Of a stretch of DNA of 64,000 nucleotides, positions 48,769-59,455 are shown piece by piece. The notes beneath the pieces were generated by a model. It saw only the letters and a list, made by a program, of their open reading frames with translations, was not told where the DNA came from and did no database searches. Source of the DNA: Aristolochia californica. Taxonomy: Eukaryota; Streptophyta; Magnoliopsida; Piperales; Aristolochiaceae. Both the position numbers and the translations under genes were made by a program. The stretch spans positions 22,140,157 through 22,204,156 of the forward strand of contig JARWKL010000016.1 of assembly GCA_029961685.1 (NCBI GenBank), given 5' to 3'. The stretch's first letter is position 1, and every line of letters begins with the position of its first letter.

Positions 48769-50746
48769 TTAAAAAACTTGCTCTTCTTCACTTCCTTCTT
48801 GTGTTCCTAGTGCCTGCTGGGTTGAAAGGAAACGAAGATTGATTATATCATCGTTGCTCACATAGACAACCTTAAACACATCATACTCTACAGTTGCAGC
48901 CAGATGGTTAACGTATGGTGAAATGGTCCTCCTGTGATCCGAACTGAGAAGCCATGTATAACAGGACTCCAGAGATTTCCAGACATGGATGCTTGCCACC
49001 ATTGGTCTGTCATGGCACTGAAAGCAAACTGCAGAAGAAACTCCTTCCATCTTTAGAAAAACTGATTTTAGTACAGCTAAACAAGCGTAAGAGAGAGCTT
49101 CAAGACCGTGGGAGTTTGGCGGCATGGCGGTCATGGAGACAATATCACCGGTACTGATTTTGGTGTTGTGGAGGCCGTCTTTAGATTCTCCGGCGTAGGG
49201 CTCAAAGAAGCCATAGTCAAGTAGAATGGCTAGATATGATACTTTTGTTAGAGATGACAACTGCAAACAAAATTGGATCAAGAATCATGATCATAAGATA
49301 AGGTGCTGCTTGAGATGGCTAAATGAATAATTGGAGGAAAGTAGAATATGTTTCTTTAGTCTGTAACAGAATTTCTAGTTTTCAATCCATGGATTTTGAG
49401 AGCTTAGCCTAGTGATTTAAAAGGGTTCCACATCTCGAATTCGAGTCTGTTTGTAGCAGAAAGTAAAAAAGTTCTAACCAATTACCAGAGAAGCCTTGAG
49501 TAGTTTCTTTTTCTCTTCTGACCTCTTTCTCCATGCTCCATACCAGATGATCTGAGTGGCCAAAACAAACCCTCAAGTTATATCACCAATCTGGTTCAGA
49601 ATGATGAATGTAAGAGATGTCTACAAACAGATGACAGAGTAGCAACAAAAAAGGGGAATAATTCATCCAGAACAGGATTGAAAAGAAACCATAATATCAT
49701 TAATAAATTTGTGATTCAGGCAGAAGAGGCAGAGATTAAAACATTTAATTACTAAATAAAACCCATCCTAAATACACTGGTAGAAGATTAAAAGAGGTTG
49801 CAAAACAAAATCCTCAGTTTGCCCAATAATTACAGAAGAAAAATACAGTAGCAGTCAAAGAAAGAAAACAGTTCTCAAAACGTATCCTACTAGCTGAGAA
49901 CAGTAGACAAAGAAATACAAAAACGTAGTCTGTCATTCACATGATCCCCCTGGAATCAAAACAAAGTAAAAATAGAGGACAAACTAAGCAAGCAAGAGAT
50001 ATAGAAACTGGGCTGGGGATTGGAAGAAATTGATTAACAGCCGTATTTACAGAAAAGAAAAAATTAACAACATGTCTTCATCAATTTCAATAACTGAAAA
50101 TTAAGCAGCAAAGAGAACACTCGAACGGACTAGAATATTATCATGAAATTTACACAAAAAATATGAGTTAAAAATAGTCCTTTTGTCATCTCATTAAGAA
50201 AAATATAAGATACTTCAGGCGTGTGAACAAGGTAAAAGGAAAAAATTCGAAAGTACAGCAAATCAAATAACCTCCACATAAACAATCAAACTAGACAGCT
50301 ATGGCCACAAACAGTAACTGTAGGTTGAAAACTGAAACACGAACATCCAGCTTCAGACCAGAAGTTCTATATGCAGGGCATCGACAGTAGAGACGAACAA
50401 CAATAAAAGGAAATAGGGCCTCACCAAATTACCATGAATGCTTTTGAAAAGAGCACTGTAAGCACAGCCATGATCCTCGGCGCAGAAGGAGAACCACTTG
50501 AGAGCCTCAACGAGTTCTTCTACAACCACTCCAGTGGGTCTGAAAACAAAGAAACTGATATCCAGGTTCCTGTTGTCAAAAGGTACCAAGCAAGGCATGA
50601 TGATTCTTCTTCCCTGCTGGGCACAATGAAAACTTGAAAGAAAGGTAAGAAGCCACAAGGAACTTCTTCGAACCTTAAATGAAATCTCGTCTGCGGATAA
50701 GAGGTCTGTTAAGGCATGGATTTCTTACCGGAAGTGATTCGCTCAT
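48769..50746 (-). CDS. Plant-specific protein of unknown function
   Basis: Four exons in transcript order: 50746-50729, 50616-50425, 49551-49486, 49260-48769, giving 255 aa. The first exon is only six codons (MSESLP), joined in frame to QGRRIIMPCLVPFDNRNLDI. The rest includes SFFVFRPTGVVVEELVEALK, FKSIHGNLIIWYGAWRKRSE, LDYGFFEPYAGESKDG, and a C-terminal half with KMEGVSSAVCFQCHDRPMV and VWKSLESCYTWLLSSDHR. I recognise it as a conserved plant family without known biochemistry. I believe it is catalogued as DUF7392, but that is from memory. There is no signal peptide or membrane segment, and no catalytic motif I can name. An alternative start is the in-frame ATG at 50598 (MPCLVPF). The matching family sequences I remember begin there, so the mini-exon start is less certain than the body. 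Confidence 0.78.
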
Positions 50747-50841
50747 TTTGAATCGTGAGTCTTCTTCGGCAATCGAAGGAGGGGAAGACTGAGCAAGGAC
50801 GACGAGCTAATGGTCAGTGGTCAACGCTTTTGACTCACTCC

Positions 50842-50847
50842 CACGTG
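50842..50847. promoter_or_regulatory. G-box upstream of the unknown-function gene
   Basis: CACGTG within CCCACGTGGA, about 96 bp before the start codon at 50746. This is a usual distance for bZIP or bHLH binding. Only the motif is seen; its use is inferred. Confidence 0.4.
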
Positions 50848-50859
50848 GAGACGACGTAC

Positions 50860-52611
50860 AGGTTCCTGCAGCCGGCCAGGTGGGTGCTACGCGGATTGGC
50901 GGTTCGCCGTCTTCCCAAGCCTATCAAGTTGAACCGTTGTGACCCGACCCAAAACCCAAACTTGGGATTTGGCTATAATCCTACACCAATTAAGTGAGGG
51001 TTTACGCAAGGAGAAACGGTCGATTTTTGTAAGACGTCTTGGGTGGCTAAAATCTTAGACACTTTTAACCACCCCTCCTAACATCTTTTTGTACAAAGGG
51101 TATGCAGCCTCATATATCAAAACATCCACCATTAGGTTTAAGTTCGTACTTGAAACTAACACTAGCAACTAATGAGATCTAATGTAGTTCAAGATTACAA
51201 GAATAAACCCAACTAAACCATTTTTATGCTTTAATTTTTAGATTTTTTAACTGAATTTACTAACGGACAACCAATTTGCATTCCTCATGAAATTAAAGTC
51301 TAGTATACCCATTTGGGCCAGGGGTTCTAGTTGACTCCAACATAACAACCCACTCAGATGCGATTCACGAATTAGGTCGGGTTAAGGACCATGAACCAGG
51401 TCAAGATAATTAAGACCAAAGAGAGTCGACCCACATATTCGCCGTTGAAAAAATCTAATGGTTTAAATATTAGATTTTTAACAATTAATTATTTAATATT
51501 ATATGTATTTAAAGAAAATTTTGAAGGTTTAAAATTTTAATATGACCTTGAGACGGCATGGGGCTGGAATGCACGAAGACCCGCCGCCTCCAGGGTGTGG
51601 CGTAAATAAAATTAATCTTATATCCGTTGAAAAAACAGAAGATGCTGGTGGAGAGTTCTAAGAGACTGAATCAGGCCAGCATTTTTTGACTTAAATCCAT
51701 GTACTAACGTTTGCTAATGCACCAGAATAAAGAAAAAGGTACGACTATATTATAAAGAAGACCCATGTTTTTGAACATGCCAAAATTGAAGGTATGAAAT
51801 TCCAAGGCAGTACCATTACCAACTGGAACGATCTTATCTGCTTGGTTGTATTTCATGACGAATTAGCATATAACAGCAGCAATCAAATAATATGCAAATA
51901 AAACACTTGAAGGTTGTTATCATGTAACAGGGTCTGCCATGGGGTGGATGCTTAAAATCTCCGCCAAGTATCAGATCAGAAACCCTGCAGCAGAGTCGAA
52001 GCAATTGTCTCCAAGGTCTGAAATTTGAATTGTTAAAATTTTGAAACACCTCGGCCAGTACACCCGCCCCCCCAAAGTAAAATGTGATCTTGAATAAAAC
52101 TGAATTTCAAAAAACAGGGGCAAGGCCTGTACGTGCCGGGCACATAGAGAGACTCAAACAGTCAAAGAGTGGCTTTTTCTGTTTTTCTTCATTATCTAGA
52201 AGAGAAGAGGACATTCAGAGCAAAATTAGGTTTTCATCTGCGTTTGTTGTTCTCCAGCCGTATCCTTAAATAGAATATGAGAGAAAGTTGACTGAATGAT
52301 CGATCAATAATCTTATCAAATGTGATAAAATAGTTGACAATTTAACAACATAAATATATAATGAGAAAGCCCCCTGCTATAAATGGGGCTTTCATATATA
52401 AAACCAGGAAGAAGAACCCCTACAATTTATCGGTTTCATCTACTGGCAACCAATGTGTGCATATATAATCGACATCCAGCTTCTTTCAAGGAAAGCAGTT
52501 GGGACCTAAACACCAACAAATAACTGTAGTGAAAACCTCATGCTTTACCACTTAAAACTACTTTTTAATCAATGCTCCTCTTACGTGCATCCAGGCTTCG
52601 ATTTATTGAAT
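50860..52611. other. Intergenic region
   Basis: No gene or repeat family recognised. The most CDS-like open frames are under 80 codons and lack family resemblance. Confidence 0.5.
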
Positions 52612-52887
52612 ATTTCACCTGAGATATAAACAGGAAATAGAGCTGATGCATCATGGACAAGGAAAATTATATCGTGGTTAATTGCCACGTTAAATCTAGC
52701 TAATCATGAAGAGCTTAGTTTCTTGGCTGCGTGCTAGAAAAAGCTGAAAATTTCACCTGAGATGAAAACAGGAAATAGAGCTGATGCATCATGCACTAGA
52801 CCAAATTATATTGAGGTTAATAGCCACGTAGGCATAGCTAATTATGAAGAGCTAAATCTCTTGGCTGCATGCTAGAAAAAGCTGAAA
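52612..52887. repeat. 138 bp tandem duplication just past the hydrolase stop codon
   Basis: Two adjacent copies, from 52612 and 52750, both start ATTTCACCTGAGAT and share GAAATAGAGCTGATGCATCA, GGTTAAT.GCCACGT, ATGAAGAGCTAA and GCTAGAAAAAGCTGAAA. The second copy ends 13 bp before the stop codon end of the hydrolase gene at 52900, so both copies probably lie in its 3' UTR. Confidence 0.9.
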
Positions 52888-52899
52888 CTACATACCTTT

Positions 52900-55800
52900 T
52901 CATAAGTTGATGGGAATTTTCAGGCCATCATATGCAAGCTGCACTTGAATTCCTTCTCTGCGTTTAGAAAAAGTTCAAGTTAGACAAAAGCAGTGTCCAA
53001 GTCAGCAACAGCTCCGAATAGTGATCTTATAGAAACTGGAGAATATTTATTATGTTTGATTTTCGAAAAAAGGTTCCATGAACCAGAGAAATTCAAGCTG
53101 GTTCAGCCACATTTTGGTAACAGAGAAAGTCCTAGAGCAATCAAATTAAGGCTTGTAGTAGCCTACGATGTGATAGCATACCTTTTAGACCATTCCGCAA
53201 GAATTTCATTATCCTTGTGATGATCGAATTCATGTGTCATACCAATAAGGAGAGCTTGTTTGGGGCAAATCCTCTTCACTGCATCTAGAGTCTGAACAAA
53301 AACAAGTGCATTCATTTAAATATTTTCTTCCCCATCGAATATAAGATCAGCCAAACAATCTGAATTGTACTCAGAGCAAACCTGAGGCAGGCAAAAGTGG
53401 GTATTATGTGATCCTGTCTGTGTAAGTCCAAGCAGAAGGATCAGAATGACAGTCATGGGAACATAAATTAACAAATACTAAGTAACAATCAGTTTTAAAA
53501 GAATCAAGGACCACAAGACAGGTATATGAGAAAGTTCTTTTTTCTGTTCCATTTTTCAGGAATCACTAGTAGATATTTGCAAAGGTCTTCATATGGATAC
53601 AAGACTACAGTCCCATTGCTTGAATTTCATGATTAATAGTTCTATAATTTATAGATTTGCTTTCTTTGAATTATCTGTGAAATATAGCATATTACTAACA
53701 TCTATGAAGGCATTAGATCATTAGCATCCAAGGTGAAACATGTTTGAACTTGAGCGGCTATAGAAGATACTAATAGCTTCATGAAGGTCTGAGTTATGTA
53801 GGCAGCAGCAATTAATGATTATAGAGAAAAGCTATGCTGCAGAGACATCCAAACACCCAAGTAATTGCTGCCCAAGATTGAGATATCCTCATTCATATTC
53901 TACACTTAAGGATCAGGAAAATTAGCTCTGGGAAAAATACAAAAATTCCATGTATTGACATCCTGTCTTTGACATTTTTGTTCTTTTTTTCTTCTTTTCA
54001 TATACAACCAGAAGAAAGACTGAGACTTGAACTCCAGACCCACATATAATATATATCTAGCTATCAAAATGTAGATACACGTACATATACATACATAACA
54101 AATATATAGAACAGAGTATCTAACAAAATCTCACAAAAAAAAAAAAAAAAAAAGTAAATAAGGTCTAGTTGTCCTTCTCCAAAAAAAAACAAGAGGTTTA
54201 GTTGTTCTAAATTTAAACTGACCTTGTACAGAGTGTCCAAGATTAGAAGATCCACCTGTCCAGCTCCTGTCTTTGAAACAACTGAAGTACAGAATTCCAT
54301 CAGAGACAATAGTATTACAGAAAGATGCATGACAGGTACTTTCTAAGTTGAAATGAGTCAAATATACAGTATCCTATCATTCGGTTAGGAAGATGAGCAA
54401 GCACATGACTTCAAATTGATCCTAAATTCAAATCTGGTGTAGACAAATGAATAAATAACCTTTATTAATGTAGAAAAGGAAAAACACTTACCATATTCGG
54501 TGCTTGGAATAAAACGTGAAATATCTGAAATATAAGCAACTTTAGATTTCCCCCCAAAAAGAAAACCTAATGATATATAATCCTCCCCATGCATTACCTA
54601 CAGGAAGAAAGGAGGTGGATCAGAAAGTGAACCATGCTGCTGATGGAAGTACGAAGTAAAGGGAAACAAAATGTCAAATTGCACGAAGAGGGTAAGAGTA
54701 AGTAACTGGCAAAGGAACAAACTTTATGCCTGATGTAGTAAAAGGTTTCTCGCAGTTGCTCTCAATTATTCTCCAGTCCAGCTGAGCAACCCGCCTCACT
54801 TCTTGACCAACTTTAAGTTTCTTTTGAACCAAATATGGGAATTTTACAGCAATGCTGTTTGAATTACATGGAAGAGTGTCAAACAAAAAAATGAAACAAC
54901 TTTACACAACTGAACTTTTAAGCAACAAATCACCAACAAGAACCTATCATCTCCTCTCTGCTCATTTGGGTTATTTTTACACACGTGGGGGCAGGGAGGA
55001 GGTAAATTAGGACTTGAACCAGTGACTTGAAGTTCTAAAACAAGGTTGGCCACAAACTAAGCTTTAAGATGTTATTAATTGGCATAGCCTAACATCAGTC
55101 CATCTTGCGTCACAAGAAATTAGTCATATATTACATATCCAGACACCCTTGCAATGCAAGGAATACCATACAGTTGAACCTCAAGAGCAGAAAGCCAAAT
55201 TGTTAATGGACATAGAAACACTATAATAGTCACAAAAAGAAAGCAGCAGAAAGAGATACTACAAAGTGGAACAACTAGAACTGAACTAAACTACACTATG
55301 GAATACTTTATAAGCCCTATGATCGTTTTGCCTCTAAAGTAACATGGTAATCTCACAAAGGACACTAAAGGGAGAAGAAATGACATCAAAGCCATGAAGT
55401 TAGTACAATGATGGTAGTAAATGCTTTGGTTAGTTTTCATTAATGGAACTTCCAAAGTTTACAATAACCTCTATATTTTAGCATGAAGATTTGAAAACGA
55501 TTAAAGGACAATTGGCCCTACCTGTCCATTGCAAATTGACTGAGGTAAATCGGAGTGGGTTCAATATCATTAGTAGGACTATAAGGTTGCACTGCACGGA
55601 TATCATCCAAACCAAGCACTGCATCTGCATGTTCGTGGGTCAAAATAATCTGCAATTAATGCCACAAAGAAAATTATATCAGGTCATAAGCTAGAAGGAG
55701 ATGGAAAGTTCAGGCAATACATGAAAGACAGATAATACCAACAAAAGATAAATTCATATATTTCACCCAAAACAGGATAACTCTTCTATGAGACCGCTTA

Positions 55801-56838
55801 ACAAATTCAACTATTTTTTATCTGATGTCTTTCTTTTTTCCTTCCATCCAGTCGTTTGATTAAATGGCTAGGAGATAGGAACTCATAAAGTATCTGATAG
55901 GAAAATGGCATTTGGCTTGAACTTTATAACCCTTTCGTTCTGGGTTTTTTTTTCTGAGAAAATCTTTATAACCTTTTCAAATTCATCAACCGGATAAACA
56001 TAACAGATAACCGCAAATATATAAGCCGACTCTGATTCCTGGACTAATTCCTTGGTTCCTACTTATCTTTTGCAGGACATGCAAAGCAGGAATAAAAGAC
56101 ATTCCCGTTCTTTGTTTTATTGTTATATTCTCCAAATCAGTGTTTATCTGAAAAAATCTTTCTTCAATAGAAATAACTGATACAAAAGAAACACAGAAAT
56201 AGCGAACTCACGGAATCCACACGAGGAATCTTATTTGGAATAAACCACCGCAGCACTTGCTCTCTAAAGGTCTTTCCCACGTCGATCAATACATATTTGT
56301 GCTCACCGTCGCAACCACAAAAATCAATAAGGAGTGAGGTATTGCACCTGTAGAAGCCATTACCAACTACAGGTCTTCAAAAAAGGAAAACAACAAAAAA
56401 AAGGTAACGATCCGATTCCCTACATCAAACTACATAAACTTCCCTAACATCGGCCATCTCAAACAGATCTCAGCAAAGTCCGTTACATTGCGACATTCAA
56501 CTCAACCAAACCATGACGAAAAGAGACGGAAAGTATAAGAAACCAAATGCAGCTTAATCGCAGGCACATCGCGAAATAAAAGGTAAGCGAAACAGCAAAA
56601 AAAAACAACGCCGACGGACAAAGAAATATCCAAAATACCTGTAATTCGGATTTCTCTCCGGAGGAACGGAGATCGATTGATGACAGACCTTGCACGGCGG
56701 ATCCGAGGGCTGCAGCAAGCACATTGCGTTTGGCACGACACTCGAGCAACCGGTGCCGAGAAAGAGCAGAGAGGATCCAGCACTTTCCGAATTCAGATCA
56801 GGAAAGCTCCCGTTCTCGGAAGAATTCCTGATCTCCAT
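52900..56838 (-). CDS. Metallo-beta-lactamase-fold hydrolase (PhnP-like)
   Basis: Nine exons in transcript order: 56838-56639, 56347-56212, 55649-55522, 54854-54707, 54597-54492, 54281-54223, 53417-53382, 53291-53182, 52957-52900, giving 326 aa. Near the start, SLLFLGTGCSSVVPNAMCLL is the first strand of the fold. CNTSLLIDFCG and YVLIDVGKTFREQVLRW follow. The metal motif is IILTHEHADAVLGLDDIRAV (H117, H119, D121). Further metal-ligand regions are VMHGEDYISLGFLFGGK, VAYISDISRF, LLILDTLYK and IGMTHEFDHH (near 289-296). The protein matches the cytosolic plant family typified by Arabidopsis At3g13800 and resembles bacterial PhnP-type phosphodiesterases; the plant substrate is unknown. No targeting peptide is evident. 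Two exons are very small (36 and 59 nt) but keep phase. Confidence 0.9.
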
Positions 56839-58150
56839 GTTGGCGCACCGGGAATCACAGGAAAAAAAACGTGCTTAGGTGCGAAGTCAGGATGGAAGAG
56901 AAGAAAAACTGGGAGGAAAATTATAAAGGCCACGGGAATCAGGCGCGCGTAAATTAAACGGATTTCCCGCACCAGAGTCAGGGACGGATGTCGTATGTGT
57001 CAGTCGGTTCGGATGGTTCCACGTTGTATTATGTGAGGACGGAAGCAAATATTCCTAGGGTAATCTGAAATTATTTTTATTATCACAATTGAATTTTTTT
57101 AAAATATTGTATATAAAAAATAAGGATAAAAAGTAATTTATACATAAATAATATGCAATAAATTGAATAAATTTTTAATTTTATCATACTAATATGTATG
57201 TGTGTGTATATATATATATATTTATATAATAAAGGTGAATATATATATATATATAAAATGAAGGTGAATATCGCCTTTATTGATAATGCGTGAAAATAGA
57301 GAAAATTACTGGGAAAATAAAATGACTGGAAAATTAATTTCCTTTTGATAATTTTTTCATTAGAAATATTTTTTTATTAAAAAATTTATTTGACCAATTT
57401 TCTTGTGTTTGTCCAGCCATAAGAAACAACATCGAAAATAATTATGGTGTTTATATTTCACATTATAAATAAAATTATTTTTATAAATAATAAAAATAAT
57501 TTTAAAAGCAAGAGTTAAATAATAAAAAAACCACTTTAGTGCTTCAGGGTTGTTTTTCCTATAATTTCCTATCAGAACAATATGAAATTTGAATAAATAA
57601 AAAATCCCAACCCTAATAATGGCATAAATACTATAAACTTTTGGTCAACAAAAAAATTTCTAATTGGCAAAATCAATCATTTACTAGGAGTCGGTAAAAA
57701 TACATGCACTTATTTCACAAAGTTTTGAGAGAACAAGAAGAAAAAAAACCCAGTTAAAAAATAATGAAAATCACAAACTTACCCGTGGTAAGAACAACAC
57801 TCTTACATTTACCAGTGGCATTTCGATTATTTCTAATGATTGTTAATCGATGTTTATCCATATCTTTAGACAGTCTTCTTCTATGTGCTCCATTTTTATG
57901 TTTTTTATTTGCATATTTCAAACCAAAGATAGAGAAGCCATGGCAAGGATCTAATTTGTGTGAATATTATCATTTGTGGATTGATGATATTAACTCTAGT
58001 CCAATCTACATAGTGATCATGGTTTGCTAACAAAAGACCTAGTTGTGCTTTAGTTTGAGAACATAATCACCATAGAGTAATATCTACAAAACATAATGAA
58101 ACCATTTTTACACATACATTCCAAATATCGAATTGAGAAAATAATTACCT
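56839..58150. other. Intergenic region with TA microsatellites
   Basis: The promoter and leader of the hydrolase gene occupy the left end. (TA)n and (TG)n runs lie at about 57197-57222 and 57238-57257. The rest is AT-rich with no gene recognised. Confidence 0.5.
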
Positions 58151-58161
58151 CGTAACATAAT

Positions 58162-58412
58162 TGTTTGAGTGGTTCCGTCCACTATTGTAGGCGGTATTTT
58201 TTCGCACCTAACAGATCGATCTGTTGGGTTGTATTGGCTAGCCGTTGTCATGGTATTAGAGTTGGGTACGTCACATCCCGCATTTGAATCCCGTAAGAGG
58301 CGGTCAAGAATGAGTGGGGTGGGTGTTAGAGTGGTTCCGTCCATTCTTGTAGGCGGTAGCTTTCCGTACTTAACAGATCGGTCAGTTGGGTTGTATTGGC
58401 TAGCCGTTGTCA
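58162..58412 (+). mobile_element. Very short TRIM, 251 bp, with perfect target duplication
   Basis: Two 89 bp direct repeats, 58162-58250 and 58324-58412, differ at about 10 positions by my count. Both start TGTT and end GCTAGCCGTTGTCA. Right after the left repeat is TGGTATTAGAGT, matching 10 of 12 bases of the Met-tRNA primer site. The purine-rich AAGAATGAGTGGGGTGGG runs directly up to the right repeat. The internal region is only 73 bp and non-coding. Both sides carry ATAAT (58157-58161 and 58413-58417), a perfect 5 bp target-site duplication. Confidence 0.94.
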
Positions 58413-58417
58413 ATAAT

Positions 58418-59455
58418 GTATGTATTTTTTGTTGTTAGAATCGCCATCGACTTTAAAAATAGTTAACTCAATGTAAATGAGCCTCAATGAACTTTTTTCT
58501 TGTTTACAGGTGAATAGGGGAGCCCTCGCCCTAACTATCGAACATAAGGACAAGAGGGGTACCCTTCCTTTATAGAGTTATATGCTTCTATTTTTCATTA
58601 CCCATAAAGGTATAGAGTTAAAAGGGTTAATTATTCTTACACCCATGAGAAAAGGTCCAAATTATTCCTATTTTTTATTTCCTTATTATGTTATTGTTTA
58701 ACATAAAAGGACATAATATTTATCACAAGTGAGCCAAATTGGGGTTGACCTACATAAAAATAAAAATTTAATTTAAATAAAAATTAAAGTTTTTTTTTCT
58801 AACCTAAAATTTTATTTCTAAAAAAATTTACTCTATTTATAAAAATATTAAATATTTAGTATATTTATAACAGTATTATTATGAATAATCTCAATTTTAC
58901 CATTAATAATCACAAGAAGTAGAAAAAAAAACAATTATAAATAAACACATGATAAAATTAAATAATTTAAATATTTGATGATTAGATTAAAATTTAGGTG
59001 CAGCTAGATTAGGTTCTTGTTTTTCTTTCCTTCTAATATTTGATCCATTAGAGGTTTATACCAAATAAGACTTCCCGGTTATTCTCTTTGCCAGCGGCGA
59101 GTGTCTTTCTGCTGAGCTCGACCTGCCTGACTACCCATTTGCCTTTAAGGTTATTCTCTTTCACATTCTCTCTCCTTTAGTTCGTTTAGTTAGTTTCGCT
59201 TTGAAGGGTGATTGTGTTCCTGCCATCGTCAATTGACATGTTTCGCTGTTTATAGCTCAGCAAAGGAAAAGAAAGCAGCACCTAGAAAAGTTTTTTTGGT
59301 TCTGTAATTAAAAGGAAGAGAGGTAGACTTCTTACCCTATTTCTGGATTTCTCGTAAACTCCTGCTATTCTCTTCTCCTTTTCAGGCCTTTTTTTTATTA
59401 TTATTACAATTTTACTGGATTCTGATACTGTCACAGGTCTTGAGAATTTTGAACC
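58418..59455. other. Intergenic region and RPB11 leader
   Basis: AT-rich until about 59050. A less AT-rich, CT-rich stretch at 59080-59170 probably marks the RPB11 transcription start and 5' UTR. No gene seen. Confidence 0.45.

Noticed and set aside
58108..58438. Open frames on both strands with an internal repeat
   Set aside because: They translate the two terminal repeats of the 251 bp TRIM; the element is non-coding.
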